A stretch of DNA of 64,000 nucleotides from Tillus elongatus (Eukaryota > Arthropoda > Insecta > Coleoptera > Cleridae), in contig OZ023267.1 of assembly GCA_964006375.1 (NCBI GenBank), positions 15,139,471 through 15,203,470 on the forward strand, given 5' to 3'. Made by a program: the position numbers and the translations under genes. Below the pieces are notes generated by a model. That model saw only the letters and a list, made by a program, of their open reading frames with translations, had not been told where the DNA came from and did no database searches. Shown here in pieces: positions 22,017-34,898 of this stretch (within the stretch, counting starts at the first letter, position 1; every line of letters begins with the position of its first letter).

Positions 22017-22429
22017 ATTTTTTCTCGTCTGCTCTCTTGCTGTTTTCAGCTTTCTCTTCCTTGGCATTGTTCTCCTTCACCTCCTTTTCTTTTTTATTCA
22101 CATTATTTTCACCTTTTTGATTATCATTGGTTTCTGTTTTAATGGCGTTAACATCCTTTACCAAGATTTAACTCTGCTATTGTCAATCTCTTGATCCTGA
22201 AGGTAATCATCAAAGTCTTTATCTCTATTCTCCATAATAAGAATATCTCGCTTCATTTATCCTTGCTTTTCTTCAACATATTTGGCTTCTAGTTCTAATT
22301 TGGGTTTTAAATTTTAAGATTTCTTTCTTCTAAATCTGCGAGCTTCTTCTTCGCTTCTAGTTGTATTCGTAACACTTGACTCGATAATGACGAATGCTTA
22401 TGAATGAAATGAAATGAATTTTTCGTCCT
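22017..22429. other. Unassigned sequence
   Basis: Pyrimidine-rich, no supported gene. Confidence 0.4.
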
Positions 22430-22460
22430 CTGATGACCTTAACTTGGTAAGTGAAACGTT
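22430..22460 (+). ncRNA. Hammerhead-like motif, core only
   Basis: CTGATGA (22430-22436), a CTTA/TAAG stem with an ACTTGG loop, then GAAAC (22453-22457). The order and spacing match a hammerhead core and closely resemble the motif at 59460-59494. No GTC follows, so cleavage is not expected from this copy. Confidence 0.45.
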
Positions 22461-23451
22461 ACAAAAACTAACATATTCAGCCGAAAACCTATAAAGAGTA
22501 TCTGTAAAGAGGTGTTCTTTATTTTGTTTTAGCTCTAATAATAGCATCGGGAAGAAAATTTTAAAATCGAAAAATTCAGTTTTTTTTAATATTTTTTACT
22601 AAATTCATTGATTGTTGTTGCCCTTACTTGGTGAAACTTGTCCATACTACATACAGACTTGGAGACTACATCTCTGGCTTCACTGTTGGTTTTCGTTGGT
22701 GAAGGACGTAGCCAGCGCGTAAGCTAACTGGAGCAAGTTGCTCTTACGAATTCTGGATGTTCTAGGATGTTCTTCAACGTTTCTGTGACTATAGTTTCGC
22801 TGCTTGACAGCATTCTCAGACAGATTAAAATTGAATTAGTACGAAATCATGACAACTACAAATAAAGATCTGTTGCTATGTTATGATATGATGTTTTGAT
22901 CAAAAAATTTATCAAACTGAAAATAAAAATGAAACACAGATGACAGATGAGGCTTTCAAAATGTCTACGTGATGCATGTCAATATCTGGCATAAAAATAG
23001 AACTAAAATTGTATATTAATGTTCATCTAATCCGGCAAGTAGCTTGTTCCATAGTTCTGCCGAATTTCAGGGATCACTCTTGTTCAGCTTATGAGATACT
23101 GATATTTTTTTCAACCTGAAACTAACCAAACTTTCAGATTTTTTCAAATAATTAAAAAAACTACCTGAATATTTTTCATTTTGCTCACAATTCAATGAAG
23201 AATTTAAAAATGCATAAATATACAGGGTATTGTATTTAAAATAACAAATTTTGATGCTGTCAGGGAGTTACGTTACACCCTGTATTCTACAGAATAATTT
23301 TGAATTGTCGACAAGAACGGAATAACCACGAAAGTAAAAGAAGAAAAACGTCGATATCTTTCGTCGTTTTCGAGTTAAGGCACTATTACAGGGAAATGGG
23401 CCAGCCTGTACCTATATTCGGATATGAAGTAATTTTTGTAGTTATTAGTGA
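22461..23451. other. Unassigned sequence
   Basis: No gene supported. A TACAGGGTATTGTATTTAAAA string near 23221 resembles a mariner-type terminus without a transposase. Confidence 0.4.
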
Positions 23452-24000
<549 letters not shown>

Positions 24001-24249
24001 TCGGCAACATTTAGGCAAATAACTTGAATCTAATACGGGCTATGGAAATCAAATGTCTCAAGAAGGATGTTTTACTAACACTGATGTCTTAGTTTCAACC
24101 GTCATTGTCCTTCATTTTACTAAAATGTTTTCAGAAAATTCATTTCAAATAGACCCTTTCTCCGATGCTTGGCAGTAGTATTAGCTATAGAGTTTATCGT
24201 TCAATGGTATATAATTTTTGTCGAATTTTTGTAAAAAATCAATAATGCT

Positions 24250-24463
24250 CAATATATCCGTTATTATACAAGATATGAAAAAAATTTGTATATATTAATT
24301 ATAGGGTGTCTTGAGCTACATTTTAAAAAATATTTCTACAATCACAGGGTGGGCCATAAGTCGTTGGTGATACAATTTTTTTAAAATCAAATACGCCTTA
24401 TGTTATTGCAGTTGTGCAATTTCCATCGAAATATAATGCATGTTTGTAAGAAAAGAAATTCTG
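24250..24463 (+). repeat. Repeat module V with mariner-like terminus
   Basis: ATTATACAAGATATGAAAAA, TATTAATTATAGGGTGTCTT, CACAGGGTGGGCCATAAGTC and GTTGGTGATACAA occur here. Parts recur at 17660-17800 and 29370-29470, and in reverse at 27560-27725, each time next to a U element. CACAGGGTGGGCCATAAG resembles the mariner ends in this window, so V may be a MITE-like partner of U. Confidence 0.65.
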
Positions 24464-24775
24464 GATGCAGCAAGTGCGTTATGGTAGCGAATTTTGATCA
24501 AATGCTCCATATTTGAATAGCCCAATTTTCTATTAATCTATAAGGTTGACCAAGAAACGAGTTTTTCCGGGAACACTTTAAGTTTACTTTTGGAATTTTT
24601 GTACATTTTCACACAATAAAGTTATTTTTATGAAACATGGCACATTGTTTTTACTATATAGGTTATACTGGTAACCAAAATTGATGCCTGCTTTCTTAAA
24701 AAGAAAACACACATTATTGCTATTAAAACATTTTTATGAAAATTCACTACCATAACGCACTTGCTGCGTCCAGAG
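24464..24775 (+). repeat. U repeat, reference copy
   Basis: A 312-bp unit bounded by CTGGATGCAGCAAGTGCGTT on the left and AACGCACTTGCTGCGTCCAG on the right. These are inverted copies that extend inward through GGTAGCGAATTTT / AAAATTCACTACC, giving terminal inverted repeats of about 35 bp. Each end itself contains an ACGCA-GCAAG-TGCGT hairpin. No coding capacity. MITE-like. Confidence 0.87.
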
Positions 24776-25422
24776 TTTTTTAAATTTAGGAACGGCAAAC
24801 CTTGAACATAATAATTAAAAATCACTCGTCATGATTAATATAGAGGAATTTATTTATACTCGCATTAACAGTTATATGGAATCAGATATGAATACGTAAT
24901 TTATAACAAATTTATTACTAAGTAATTATTTTTACAAATGGTACTAAAAGGAAACTAAAAATTTGCGAGAAACATTCCAGTAATAAAAGATAACGCATTT
25001 TTAACATTCGTCACTACTGCTGCTTGGACTGGGTGATCCATTCTCCCATAAACAAACAGCGTAGAGTCAGACCATTGTTATTTTACAAAATTATTAGCGA
25101 GAACTGGTATAAACATTTTGCCATTTAGAAAGTAGACTAATTAAAACGTTAATTGGTTCATTATAGAACAGGTGGTTTTATTTATCGCTAATGAGCATAA
25201 AACTGGTAAATTTCGTTGCTGGAAATTTAAAACAAGACTAAATTGCAACAGTTGTGAAACTTTGAGACAAAATACACTGGTAGAAAAGGTGTACAAACGA
25301 GGGGGACAGGTCAAAGTGTTCGTTCATTATTTAAACATAATATATACGTGGTGCGTTTGATCAAGGCTACTAAAAGTACAACTGATGTTGCATTTTATTA
25401 AAACTAATTTATTAATATAAAC
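24776..25422. other. Unassigned sequence
   Basis: No supported gene. A frame at 25172-25360 lacks motifs. Confidence 0.4.
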
Positions 25423-25506
25423 GTCTGGACGCAACAAGTGCGTTATGGAAGTGAATTTTCATAAAAATGTCTTCAACAGCAAATATGTCTCTTTAATGCA
25501 AGCAGG

Positions 25507-27318
25507 GCAGGGGAGCGTTCTGTCTCCCTTGCTCTGGTGTCTAGTCGTGGACGGCCTGCTGGGGAGGCTCTCGGGAGGGGGTATGAGGTACAGGGCTATG
25601 CGGACGACATTGTCATCATAGTCCGAGGAAAGGTCACACAGGCAGTGTGGGAGCGTATGCAGACTGCACTGAAAGTGGTGGAAGGGTGGACGGTTGATCA
25701 AGGGCTCGGGGTGAGCCCCGAGAAAGCAACCGTCGTGCCGTTTACGAGGAGGAGGAAGTGTGAAAGCCACAGAACTCTCACTCTATACGGTAGGAGCGTT
25801 CCAATCGCCAGGGAGGTAAAATATCTTGGGGTCGTATTGAACTCTAAGCTAACCTGGAATGGTCACATTGGAAAAATACTGCGTAAGGCAGTCATGACCT
25901 TAGCCGTCACTAGGCGGCTATATGGAAAAACGTGGGGACTAAGACCTAGTATGGCCCACTGGTTGTACACAAGGGTGGTCAGACCATCGTTAACATATGC
26001 GGCACTGGTCTGGTGGCCTAAGGTGACACAATCCAGTGCCAAACAAAAACTAGGCAAGATCCAAAGGATGGCTTGCCTAGGCATCACAGGGGCCATGTCT
26101 CAAACCCCAACAGCCGCCATGGAGGTGTTGCTGGATCTACCCCCCCTACACTTGGTTATTATGGGAGAGGCCAGGCTGGGACTATACAGACTAGCCTGCA
26201 AGGGTAGACTGAAGATCAACCCAGGCTTCAGGGGCCACTGCAAAATTCAGGAGATCGTGAAGGAGCCCATGCTTGAAATGAGGTCAGACTTCGCGAGCCC
26301 GCGAATGTGCAGGGAAAACAACTTTACAGTGGAAATCCCTGATCGCGAGGCATGGCGGGAGGAGACGTCGGGCATGCCACGGGACGCGCTCGTCTGGTTC
26401 ACGGACGGATCTGGCGGAGAGCGTGGGACGGGGGCAGGTGTTTACTCGGAAGGACCGAGGGTAAGTCATAGTATTTCCCTCGGAGCCCATGCAACGGTGT
26501 TTCAGGCCGAGATGTACGCCATCCTGCACTGTGTGCGGGAGAACAAGAGGAGGGGCTACACCAACAAGCGGATCCTCATAGCCACAGACAGCCAGGCAGC
26601 CCTTAAGGCACTAAGTAGCCCACGGGTAAATTCCTGGCTGGTGAGTGAGTGCCGAGACGAGACGAGCGACCTGGCTGGGCAGAATGAGGTGACCCTCATC
26701 TGGGTGCCGGGTCACTCGGGGGTTAAAGGCAATGAAGAAGCTGACAGTCTCGCGAAGATAGGGTCAGCAGAACCATTTATGGGACCAGAACCGGCTCTGG
26801 GCGTGTCAAAGAGCACTGCCAGGGGAGCCATTAAGTCCTGGGTCAGAAACCAACACAAGGTGTACTGGGCGGACTGTCCAGGGCTCAGACATGGGAAGTC
26901 AATAATTGACGGACCCAGTTCAAAGAGAGCTGTGGAGCTGCTAAACCTTAGCAGAGGACAGCTCAGAAACACAACAGGTCTCTTGACGGGACACATGGCC
27001 GTCAAGAAACACCTGCATAAAATGGGGCGGTTCGAAGGGGACCTCGCATGCAGACTCTGCGGCGAGGGGGAGGAATCAGCCCAGCACATCTTGTGTGAGT
27101 GTATAGCTCTGGACCGGAAAAGACACTGATCTACGGTCACTCTAGACCGGAGACAAAGCAATATAAAACTTCACCCTACCAATCGCTGTGCAGACTAGTT
27201 CAAGGCACAGTGATCTTGGAATGGGTGGAGTAAGACTAAGGGTATGCACAATCAACCAAGGATTGCGGTGCTATCGGGGCGGCAAGGCCGCGGACGAGCC
27301 CTGAGGGAACAAAAAAAA
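25507..27318 (+). mobile_element. Non-LTR family N, 5'-truncated copy 1
   Basis: Inserted into a U repeat with target duplication ATGCAAGCAGG at 25496-25506 and 27319-27329. It begins inside the RT palm (ahead of the YADD motif) and ends with GGGAACA and nine As. Downstream of the coding region lies CACAATCAACCAAGGATTGC and the hairpin tail GGCGGCAAGGCCGC. It is a typical product of incomplete target-primed reverse transcription. Confidence 0.93.
25537..27129 (+). pseudogene. Family N RT C-terminus, RNase H and Cys/His tail
   Basis: 530 open residues. RT active site YADDIVII is at residues 21-28. The thumb follows (VKYLGVVLNSKLTWNGHI, YAALVWWPKVTQ). Then RNase H with its acidic residues: Asp in WFTDGSGG (about 289), Glu in FQAEMYAIL (about 324), Asp in IATDSQAA (about 350), and the His/Asp of VPGHSGVKGNEEADSLAK (about 392-401). 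The C-terminal CRLCGEGEESAQHILCEC is a Cys/His tail common in RNase-H-bearing insect non-LTR elements. It ends early at KRH* because one A is missing at about 27124 relative to the 61.5-kb copy, which continues with LIYGHSRPE. The N-terminal endonuclease and most of the RT are absent through 5' truncation. The I/LOA/R1-like group is the likely placement. Confidence 0.9.
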
Positions 27319-27555
27319 ATGCAAGCAGGCATCAATTCGGTCACCGGTATAACCTATATAGTAGAAACAATGTACCATATTTTATCAAAATAACTTGTTT
27401 GAGAATGTACAAAAAAAATCCAAAAATAAAGTTAAATGTTTCCGAGAAAACTCGTTTCTTAGCCGACGAACCTTAGGTTAGTAGCAAATTGAGTTATTGA
27501 ATTTTAAAGCATTTAATGAAAATTCGCTACCAAAACGCATTTACTGCGTCTCGAA

Positions 27556-27775
27556 AATGCAAAAATACCATAAGGAATGTTCAAAAAAATATTTTAGGTA
27601 TCACCAACGAGTTATGGGCTACCTTGTGATTGTCAAAATAATTTTATAAGATGCACCTCAAGACACCCTATAAGTAACGTATACAATTTTTTGCCGTGTC
27701 TTGCATAATAACAATTATATTAAATTTTACCGTAGAAATGCGTCATATATGTAAACAGAAAGTAAAAGTTTGCGC
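27556..27775 (-). repeat. Repeat module V, reverse copy
   Basis: GGTATCACCAACGAGTTATG, GCTACCTTGTGATTGTCAAA and CAAGACACCCTATAAGTAAC, the reverse of 24250-24463. Confidence 0.6.
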
Positions 27776-27852
27776 TCATTTGAAGAAACCTTTTTAGAAT
27801 TCAAAAGCCGCGGTCTCCTCATTAACGAATTTTTTCTACGAAAATTATCTAA
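27776..27852 (-). repeat. R repeat left-end fragment
   Basis: GCGCTCATTTGAAGAAACC, AATTCAAAAGCCGCGGTCTC and CTCATTAACGAATTTTTTCT match the left end of R in reverse. Confidence 0.7.
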
Positions 27853-28029
27853 AAATTATAGACCGTTAAACAATCAACTTAACTAAAACTACTAACAAAG
27901 CATCAGATAAAGTGTTTATTTGAATGAATTTTCTGGAAATATTTTATGAAAATGAAGAGCAATGATGGTTGAAGCTGAAACTTAAGAGTTTGCAGAACAC
28001 TCTTTACATAATCCGTATTTCTTTGAGGT

Positions 28030-28167
28030 TCTTTGCCTAATGTTGCCAATTTTGATGCTTAAAATCGCGATTTTTTACGTTTTGAGGAAAACCCCAATTT
28101 TTCTTTAAATTCCTCTAACTTTTTTGTCTTTAAAATTACAGACCTAAATTTTGGTAAATGGTTCACT

Positions 28168-28247
<80 letters not shown>

Positions 28248-28372
28248 GACCTGGATATGGGTTCTACGGTAGGGGGCCTGGTTCGCGCTCATTTGAAGAA
28301 ATTTGTTCTAAATTCAGGATCAGAAGTCGGATCTCCTCATTAGTGATTTTTTTAAAAGAAAATTCACTAAAG
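28030..28372 (-). repeat. R repeat, reverse, internally deleted
   Basis: Body part GCCAATTTTGATGCTTAAAA to AAATTTTGGTAAATGG, the (TA)n array, then GGACCTGGATATGGGTTCTA, CGCTCATTTGAAGAAATTTG and the TTAGTGATTTTTT ... AAAATTCACTAAA hairpin. The segment between the body and the array that other copies carry is missing. Confidence 0.82.
28170..28245. repeat. (TA)n array, 76 bp
   Basis: TA run inside the reverse R copy. Confidence 0.98.
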
Positions 28373-28607
28373 CAAGCAGTGGTGAAGCCACGGGAAAAGT
28401 CTAAGACCGTATTAAATATGGATCAGCTTCACTAGGTTAGGGCAAGAACAAGCAACCAATTCAAATTGAATTAAGTCTCAAAACTTTTATCTCCTATATA
28501 CCAAATTATTATTTTTTGTACAAAAACTCGCTAAAAAATTCATCGGAATAACAACAATCTGATTAGATAACGGTAAAGTGAAACGAGACTAAAAAAAATG
28601 ATAAGTT

Positions 28608-29295
28608 GATCGGTTTTTGAAGATCCTAGCCATTCCTTATTATGGACATTTAAATCACCAAGAATAGTGACCTCGGAGGAAGGATATTCAGAAATCAGAT
28701 GGTCGATTTTTTCAAGGTAGTCGAAGAGCTGGACAAAGTTGTTGTCAGAAGGTGATCGGTAAATGCAACAGATGAATTTAGTTGCAGCCCTGAGAGAGAG
28801 TTTCATCCAAAGTATGTCCTTTCTTCCAGCTTCCAAATTGGGGTGTCTGGTGCAGGGTATATTGCTACGGATATATGCGCACACACCTCCATGCAATCTA
28901 AAGGAAGTAAGGAGCTCATACCCCGGGAAATTAAGGTGATTAGAGGCTGTTTTGGCACTGATTTCGGTTTCGGCGAGGAAGAGGAGTTGGGGCCTATTAG
29001 CCTGGAGGAAATGGTGGACGGAGTTCAGGTTAGAATTTGGGCCACATATATTCAAGAAGGATATGTTAAATCTTAATGCCGGCTCCCCCTGCACAGCCCT
29101 CTCCTGGAGATCTGAATGGAGGGGTATTTTATTTCCGGAATCTTTTGTACAAGGAGGAGCCATCATCATTTTTATTTATAAGGGAAACCGACTCATACAT
29201 CGGAACCGGAACCGTTCGTTAGGACTTCACCGGATTGATGTAAGGGGTGGTACCTCCTCGGACGTGGAAAAAAATCCTTTACTATCACGTAAAGG
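28608..29295 (-). mobile_element. Non-LTR family J, 5'-end fragment (copy F)
   Basis: Minus strand. It starts with the element 5' hairpin (CCTTTAC/GTAAAGG, 29276-29295), then CGAGGAGGTACC, and reads into the endonuclease domain: RFNISFLNICGPNSNLNSV, FLAETEISAKT, GDLNVHNKEW. It stops abruptly after the GSSKTDQ region at about 28608 with no A-tail, so the 3' part was removed by a later event. It shows that family J has only about 130 bp before its endonuclease ORF and hence no room for a gag-type ORF1. Confidence 0.88.
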
Positions 29296-29369
29296 AAAAG
29301 TCCACTACCACCTACCAAAGATTAGCTTAAGCCGCATCTTATCAAATTAATTTTGCAATCAAAGCGTTG

Positions 29370-29467
29370 TCTACAAGTTGTTGGTGATACAAATTTTCTT
29401 CTTTTAAATCGAACACCTCTTATGCATTTTTTATCGAAGTATACTACATATTTGTGAGAAAATAAAT
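29370..29467 (+). repeat. Repeat module V, partial
   Basis: GTTGTTGGTGATACAAATTT, AACACCTCTTATGCATTTTT and ATCGAAGTATACTACATATT, next to the U element that follows. Confidence 0.55.
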
Positions 29468-29795
29468 TCGGGACGACGCAAGTGCGCTTTGGTAGCGAAT
29501 TTTCATTAAATGCTTAAAAATTTCGATATCTCAATATGCTATTCACTTACGTTCATTGGCTAGGAAACTAGTTTTTTTTTCCGTAACATTGTAAGTTTAT
29601 TTTCGGAAACTTTATGTACATTATCAAACAAGAAAGTTATGTTGATGAAATATGGTACATTGTTTCTACCAGAATATAGGTTATACTAGTAACTAAATTT
29701 GATACCCGCTTTCATTCAAAAAAGATATATTTGCTATTAAAAAATATTTTTACGAAAATTCACTTCCATAACGCACTTGCTGCGTCCAGACTTTT
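29468..29795 (+). repeat. U repeat, complete
   Basis: Left end GGGACGACGCAAGTGCGCTT; right end CATAACGCACTTGCTGCGTC. Interior shared with 24464-24775 (ATAGGTTATACTAGTAACTA, ATATTTGCTATTAAAAAAT). Confidence 0.85.
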
Positions 29796-30122
29796 TTTAA
29801 GTCTGTTTTATGATTATCAATTATATAAATGATTAAATGAAAAGACGATAAGGGTGCATTGTATACCAATAACTTCAGACGCTCCACATAAAATTGCATT
29901 AGATTTGCCCAATCGATGTATAAAAAATACAGGCGAATTGAACACTTTCTTTTATAATACCATCATCATGATGTCAGACAGTCATAGCCAACATTTAAGT
30001 ATTTTATTGAATAAACCAGAGGTTCTCAAACATAGTTAGTTAATTTCTTTTCAGCGCAAACTAAAAATAATACATATTGTAAATAATAAGAGACGATAGT
30101 TTAACAGTTTTTAATTTTCCAT
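29796..30122. other. Unassigned sequence
   Basis: A 61-residue frame at 29854-30039 has no recognisable motif. Confidence 0.4.
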
Positions 30123-30510
<388 letters not shown>

Positions 30511-31080
30511 CTTTTAGAACAAAATAAATAAATAATATAGTAAATAAAGAAAAACTGTTTGAAAACGTAATATCTTTTAAATTACTAGAAGTATGAAACT
30601 AAAACTTTACTTTCATCTCTCTTATTTAAACGTCCCGATTGTTTAAATAAGAGAGATGATGGTCTTCGCCTTCCGATTACTTGGAAATCTATTATATCTT
30701 CATTACAAACACAAAAAAATAAAATAAATTCAATAGACAATTTCATTTCCCCCTTATCTGTCTCAACAAATATCGGTAATCCCCTTAATCCTTTTAATCC
30801 TTAAAGTACCGTGACCAAATTCCCTGATTTAATTGACCGTGACCCGACTACTTTCACTGATAACGAAGTAGGTAGACGGAACGATACATACAATACAAGA
30901 CGTGCAACGAACTGCCAGATCTCTCTGAGGGCTGGGGTTGATAACACTGAGACCTTAGAGACGATCTCCAGCGAGATTTGGGGAGTGAGCAGATTGAGGT
31001 CCCGTAATCGAGCTACAACAACCCAACCCACCTTTGTCCACCGCTCTAAGGAGTAGGCAGATTGAGGCCTTAGAGTGTCC
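30511..31080. other. Unassigned sequence with a perfect inverted repeat
   Basis: Contains the 18-bp perfect inverted repeat at 30614-30658. A plus frame at 30811-31056 repeats a GAGNAGGCAGATTGAGG-like phrase near 30986 and 31050. No family recognised. Confidence 0.45.
30614..30658. repeat. Perfect 18-bp inverted repeat
   Basis: CATCTCTCTTATTTAAAC pairs exactly with GTTTAAATAAGAGAGATG around the 9-nt loop GTCCCGATT. It could fold as a strong hairpin. Confidence 0.9.
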
Positions 31081-31267
31081 TTACATAACATAACATAACA
31101 TAACATTTATTTAACCATCAACATTTACATGGTTCCTCGCACATAACATAATAAAATAATTGTATACTGGATTTACACATGACAAATAGTGGGTGACAAT
31201 ATACATAAAATAAAACAAAATATAAAATGAGCCGACAAAAACACACAACAGTTAATTAAAAATTAAA

Positions 31268-32911
31268 TTATTCAATTGAATATATAGGTCTCTCTATTAA
31301 TTTTCTTTTTATCACAGATGCAAACTGTCTTCTAGGCAATTCCCTGACCACCACTGGAAGTGAATTAAACAACCTAACTCCAGTATACACATGGCTCTTC
31401 TGCGTGCGGCTTATCCTGTGATGAGGAATCACAAATTGACTTTTACCTCTAGTTTCGTAACTGTGAACCTGTTCATGGGAGATAAAACTGGCCTGATGGT
31501 CATAAATGTAAAGAAGGCAAGTAATTATATAACTTGCTGGTAGGGTAAGTATTTTATACCTCTGGAATAGTTCTCTACAACTGTGGTCCTGAGGAACGTT
31601 AGCAATCGCCCTAGTTGCTCTTTTCTGTTGTAAAAAGACACGTTCTGTATGTGGCGAGGATCCCCATAGCAAAATCACATAGGTTTCAATGCTTTGAAAG
31701 TGAGCATAGTAAGTAACCATTGCGGCGCTTTCATCTATGATGTATCTTATTCTACGGATTGAGTAGATAGCTGAAGATAATTTTTTACACATTTGGTCTA
31801 TGTGGGGTTTCCAACTTAAACAACCATCAATATGAAAGCCTAAAACTTTAATATTTTCGCCTGAGTTCTGTAGATAGTGCCTGGTAGTTATGACAAGTCT
31901 TGATGTTTTTTCTGCATTAAATAACTTGTTTGCCTTAACCCATGCTTCCACCTGCTGGATGGATTGGTCACCTTTGTGTTTTATAAGGTCTGGAACTGCT
32001 TTATTAATTACTGTCGTGTCATCTATGAAGATGCAACTTCTGTCTGCCCTAATGTTTTCGGGCAAATCGTTAATATATAATAGGAAAAGCATTGTCCCCA
32101 GTATAGAGCCCTGTGGTACTCCCAAGTCTACCTGTTTAAAATTTCATGTGGTATTTTGCCAGCTAACCAACTGCACCCTGTTCCTTAAATATGATTGTAA
32201 AAGTGTTCCTATTCTGTCTCTCATTCTATAATATTCCAACTTAGAGATAAGGATCTGGTGGTTTACCATATTAAAGGCTTTGCTAAGGTCAAAGCACAAT
32301 AGCTCGGCATTTTCTTTGTGATCAAGTGCTTCCAAGGCAAAATCAGCTATATATGTCATCGCCGTAGTTGTTGACCCATTTCTTCTGAATCCATGCTGGG
32401 AATGGTTTAGGATTTCTTGCCTATCAATATAGCTTGCTAATCTCTCTTTAATAAGTGCTTCCAAAATTTTCGAGATTATAGGGAGAATACAAATTGGCCT
32501 ATAATTGTTGCAATCGTTCATGTCGCCATTTTTTGGGAAAGGAATTATCTTTGCAATTTTTAATAGATTTGGAAATGTACCCTGAGCAAAGCACATATTG
32601 ACAATTTGGCTCAGTGGGTCTGCAATCACGTGGATTATCCTTTTTAAAAGTACTATGTTTAATCCAAAGATGTCACAAGCTGAATTATTTTTCACCATCA
32701 ACACCACCTGCATTTTTTCACGTGGGGATGTGTCCTCGAGAAACATTGACCCATTGTTCCGCAGTTTGACACGTTTTATATAGGAATGGCACTTTTTTGA
32801 CGTGTCTTCTACTGGCACCATATATCCTTTACCTCTTGAAAATGGCTCCAAAACAGGAGCCGAAACGTAGAGTTTTAATAAATTCTGGAAGCGGTTCAAC
32901 CCGAGAACCAA
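31268..32911 (-). pseudogene. Family K reverse transcriptase, one nonsense codon
   Basis: RT motifs in order: IIPFPKNGDMNDCNNYRPIC, LPIISKILEALIKERL, HGFRRNGSTTTAM, the first catalytic Asp region in LLCFDLSKAFNMVNHQIL, GVPQGSILGTMLFLLYINDLP, and FIDDTTV where Y/FADD is usual. The thumb follows, then VRLFNSLPVVVRELP near the end. The two long open stretches (32911-32144 and 32125-31268) are in the same frame and separated only by a TGA at 32144-32146, so one stop interrupts about 547 codons. No RNase H. Jockey/CR1-type architecture. Confidence 0.87.
32835..32866 (+). ncRNA. Hammerhead-like motif, degenerate, with strong stem II
   Basis: TTGAAAAT, the stem GGCTCC/GGAGCC (32844-32849 and 32856-32861), then GAAAC at 32862-32866 and TTTTAATAAATTCTGG. 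It resembles 11080-11107. The first core block is mutated from CUGANGA, so this copy should not cleave. Confidence 0.4.
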
Positions 32912-32927
32912 GTATATCTCACATTAA

Positions 32928-33860
<933 letters not shown>

Positions 33861-34445
33861 GGATACTGATATAGGGTCTGCGATACCCGTATACAATAAT
33901 TCAGTATAAATTAGCGTTTCCATTAGACTAATATGATGCCCTATTACCGACCCGCCGAAATTCCCTTTACTTTTATCTACTTGTATTTTCAATTAAACAC
34001 CAGTAATAAATAATTTCATACCGAATAGAAGTTTAATTAGTCTAGTCTTTAATTAAGCGCAAACAAGAGGTAAATCTATTTATGTTTCTTTACTACGTCA
34101 ATCTTGAAGGTCTGTCCAAGCATCTAGATCAACCACGTAATTAAATACATACGTCAACAAAAGAGATAGCAGTTTGGACTGGTATCTTTTATAGTCCGGT
34201 GAAAAATCGATATCACATGATCATGCTTGTGACAGAAAGCTGAAATAAAGTTTACAATTTGCAGTATAAGAATGCTGAAGATGCGATTACAATTTTCAGT
34301 TCATAGTGACCTTAAAAAATGGCAAATTGTGGAATATGGAATGAGTCATCATAATTTATAGCTTGTGAAAAAGTATAACAGATTCGTAAGTCACCGTAAA
34401 AAAACCACTACTGCAATGTAAACCACTTAAAAACCCAGGAAAAGC
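33861..34445. other. Possible Penelope RT remnant then unassigned sequence
   Basis: 33860-33960 on the minus strand still reads as degenerate Penelope RT (LMETLIYTELLYTG region). 33960-34445 holds nothing recognisable. Confidence 0.45.
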
Positions 34446-34778
34446 CTGGACGCAGCAAGTGCGTTATGGTAGTGAATTTTCATAGAAATGATCTGGTACA
34501 AAATATTTTTTTATAACTTTTTTTCTTGTAACATATAAATCTAAATTTTGGTGTATAATTTACTTTTTATATAATAAACCTACCTACCAAATTTGGTTAT
34601 CATAGCTTTTTTATTTTTTGAGATAAAAGTTCTTTTCGATTGAAAACACAAAGTTTTCCCGGAAAACCTCGTCCGATTTTCCTAACTAACGAACTTATCC
34701 AAGCCATTTACAAAAGGAAGGTACATGCCAAATTTTATCAAAATCGGCCCATTATTTTTTTAGTTATCGGTGTGATAC

Positions 34779-34898
<120 letters not shown>

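Larger units (their letters stand above)
25423..27555 (-). repeat. U repeat split by a family N insertion
   Basis: Reverse-oriented U: GTCTGGACGCAACAAGTGCG to TTTAATGCAAGCAG at 25423-25505. It continues after the insertion from ATGCAAGCAGGCATCAATTC at 27319 to AACGCATTTACTGCGTCTCG near 27555. The break lies exactly at the 10-11-bp duplicated target. Confidence 0.88.
31082..32911 (-). mobile_element. Non-LTR family K, 5'-truncated
   Basis: Minus-strand retrotransposon. It ends at the low-coordinate side with a short tandem tail, four to five ATAAC units at 31082-31104 (TTATG units on the coding strand), instead of poly-A. The coding part spans 32911-31268. Sequence upstream of the RT (endonuclease) is missing, so the 5' boundary near 32911 is approximate. 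Confidence 0.82.

Noticed and set aside
25863..27161. Minus-strand frames opposite family N RT (also 60266-60938)
   Set aside because: GC-rich coding strand gives long antisense openings; the plus strand has the RT and RNase H motifs.
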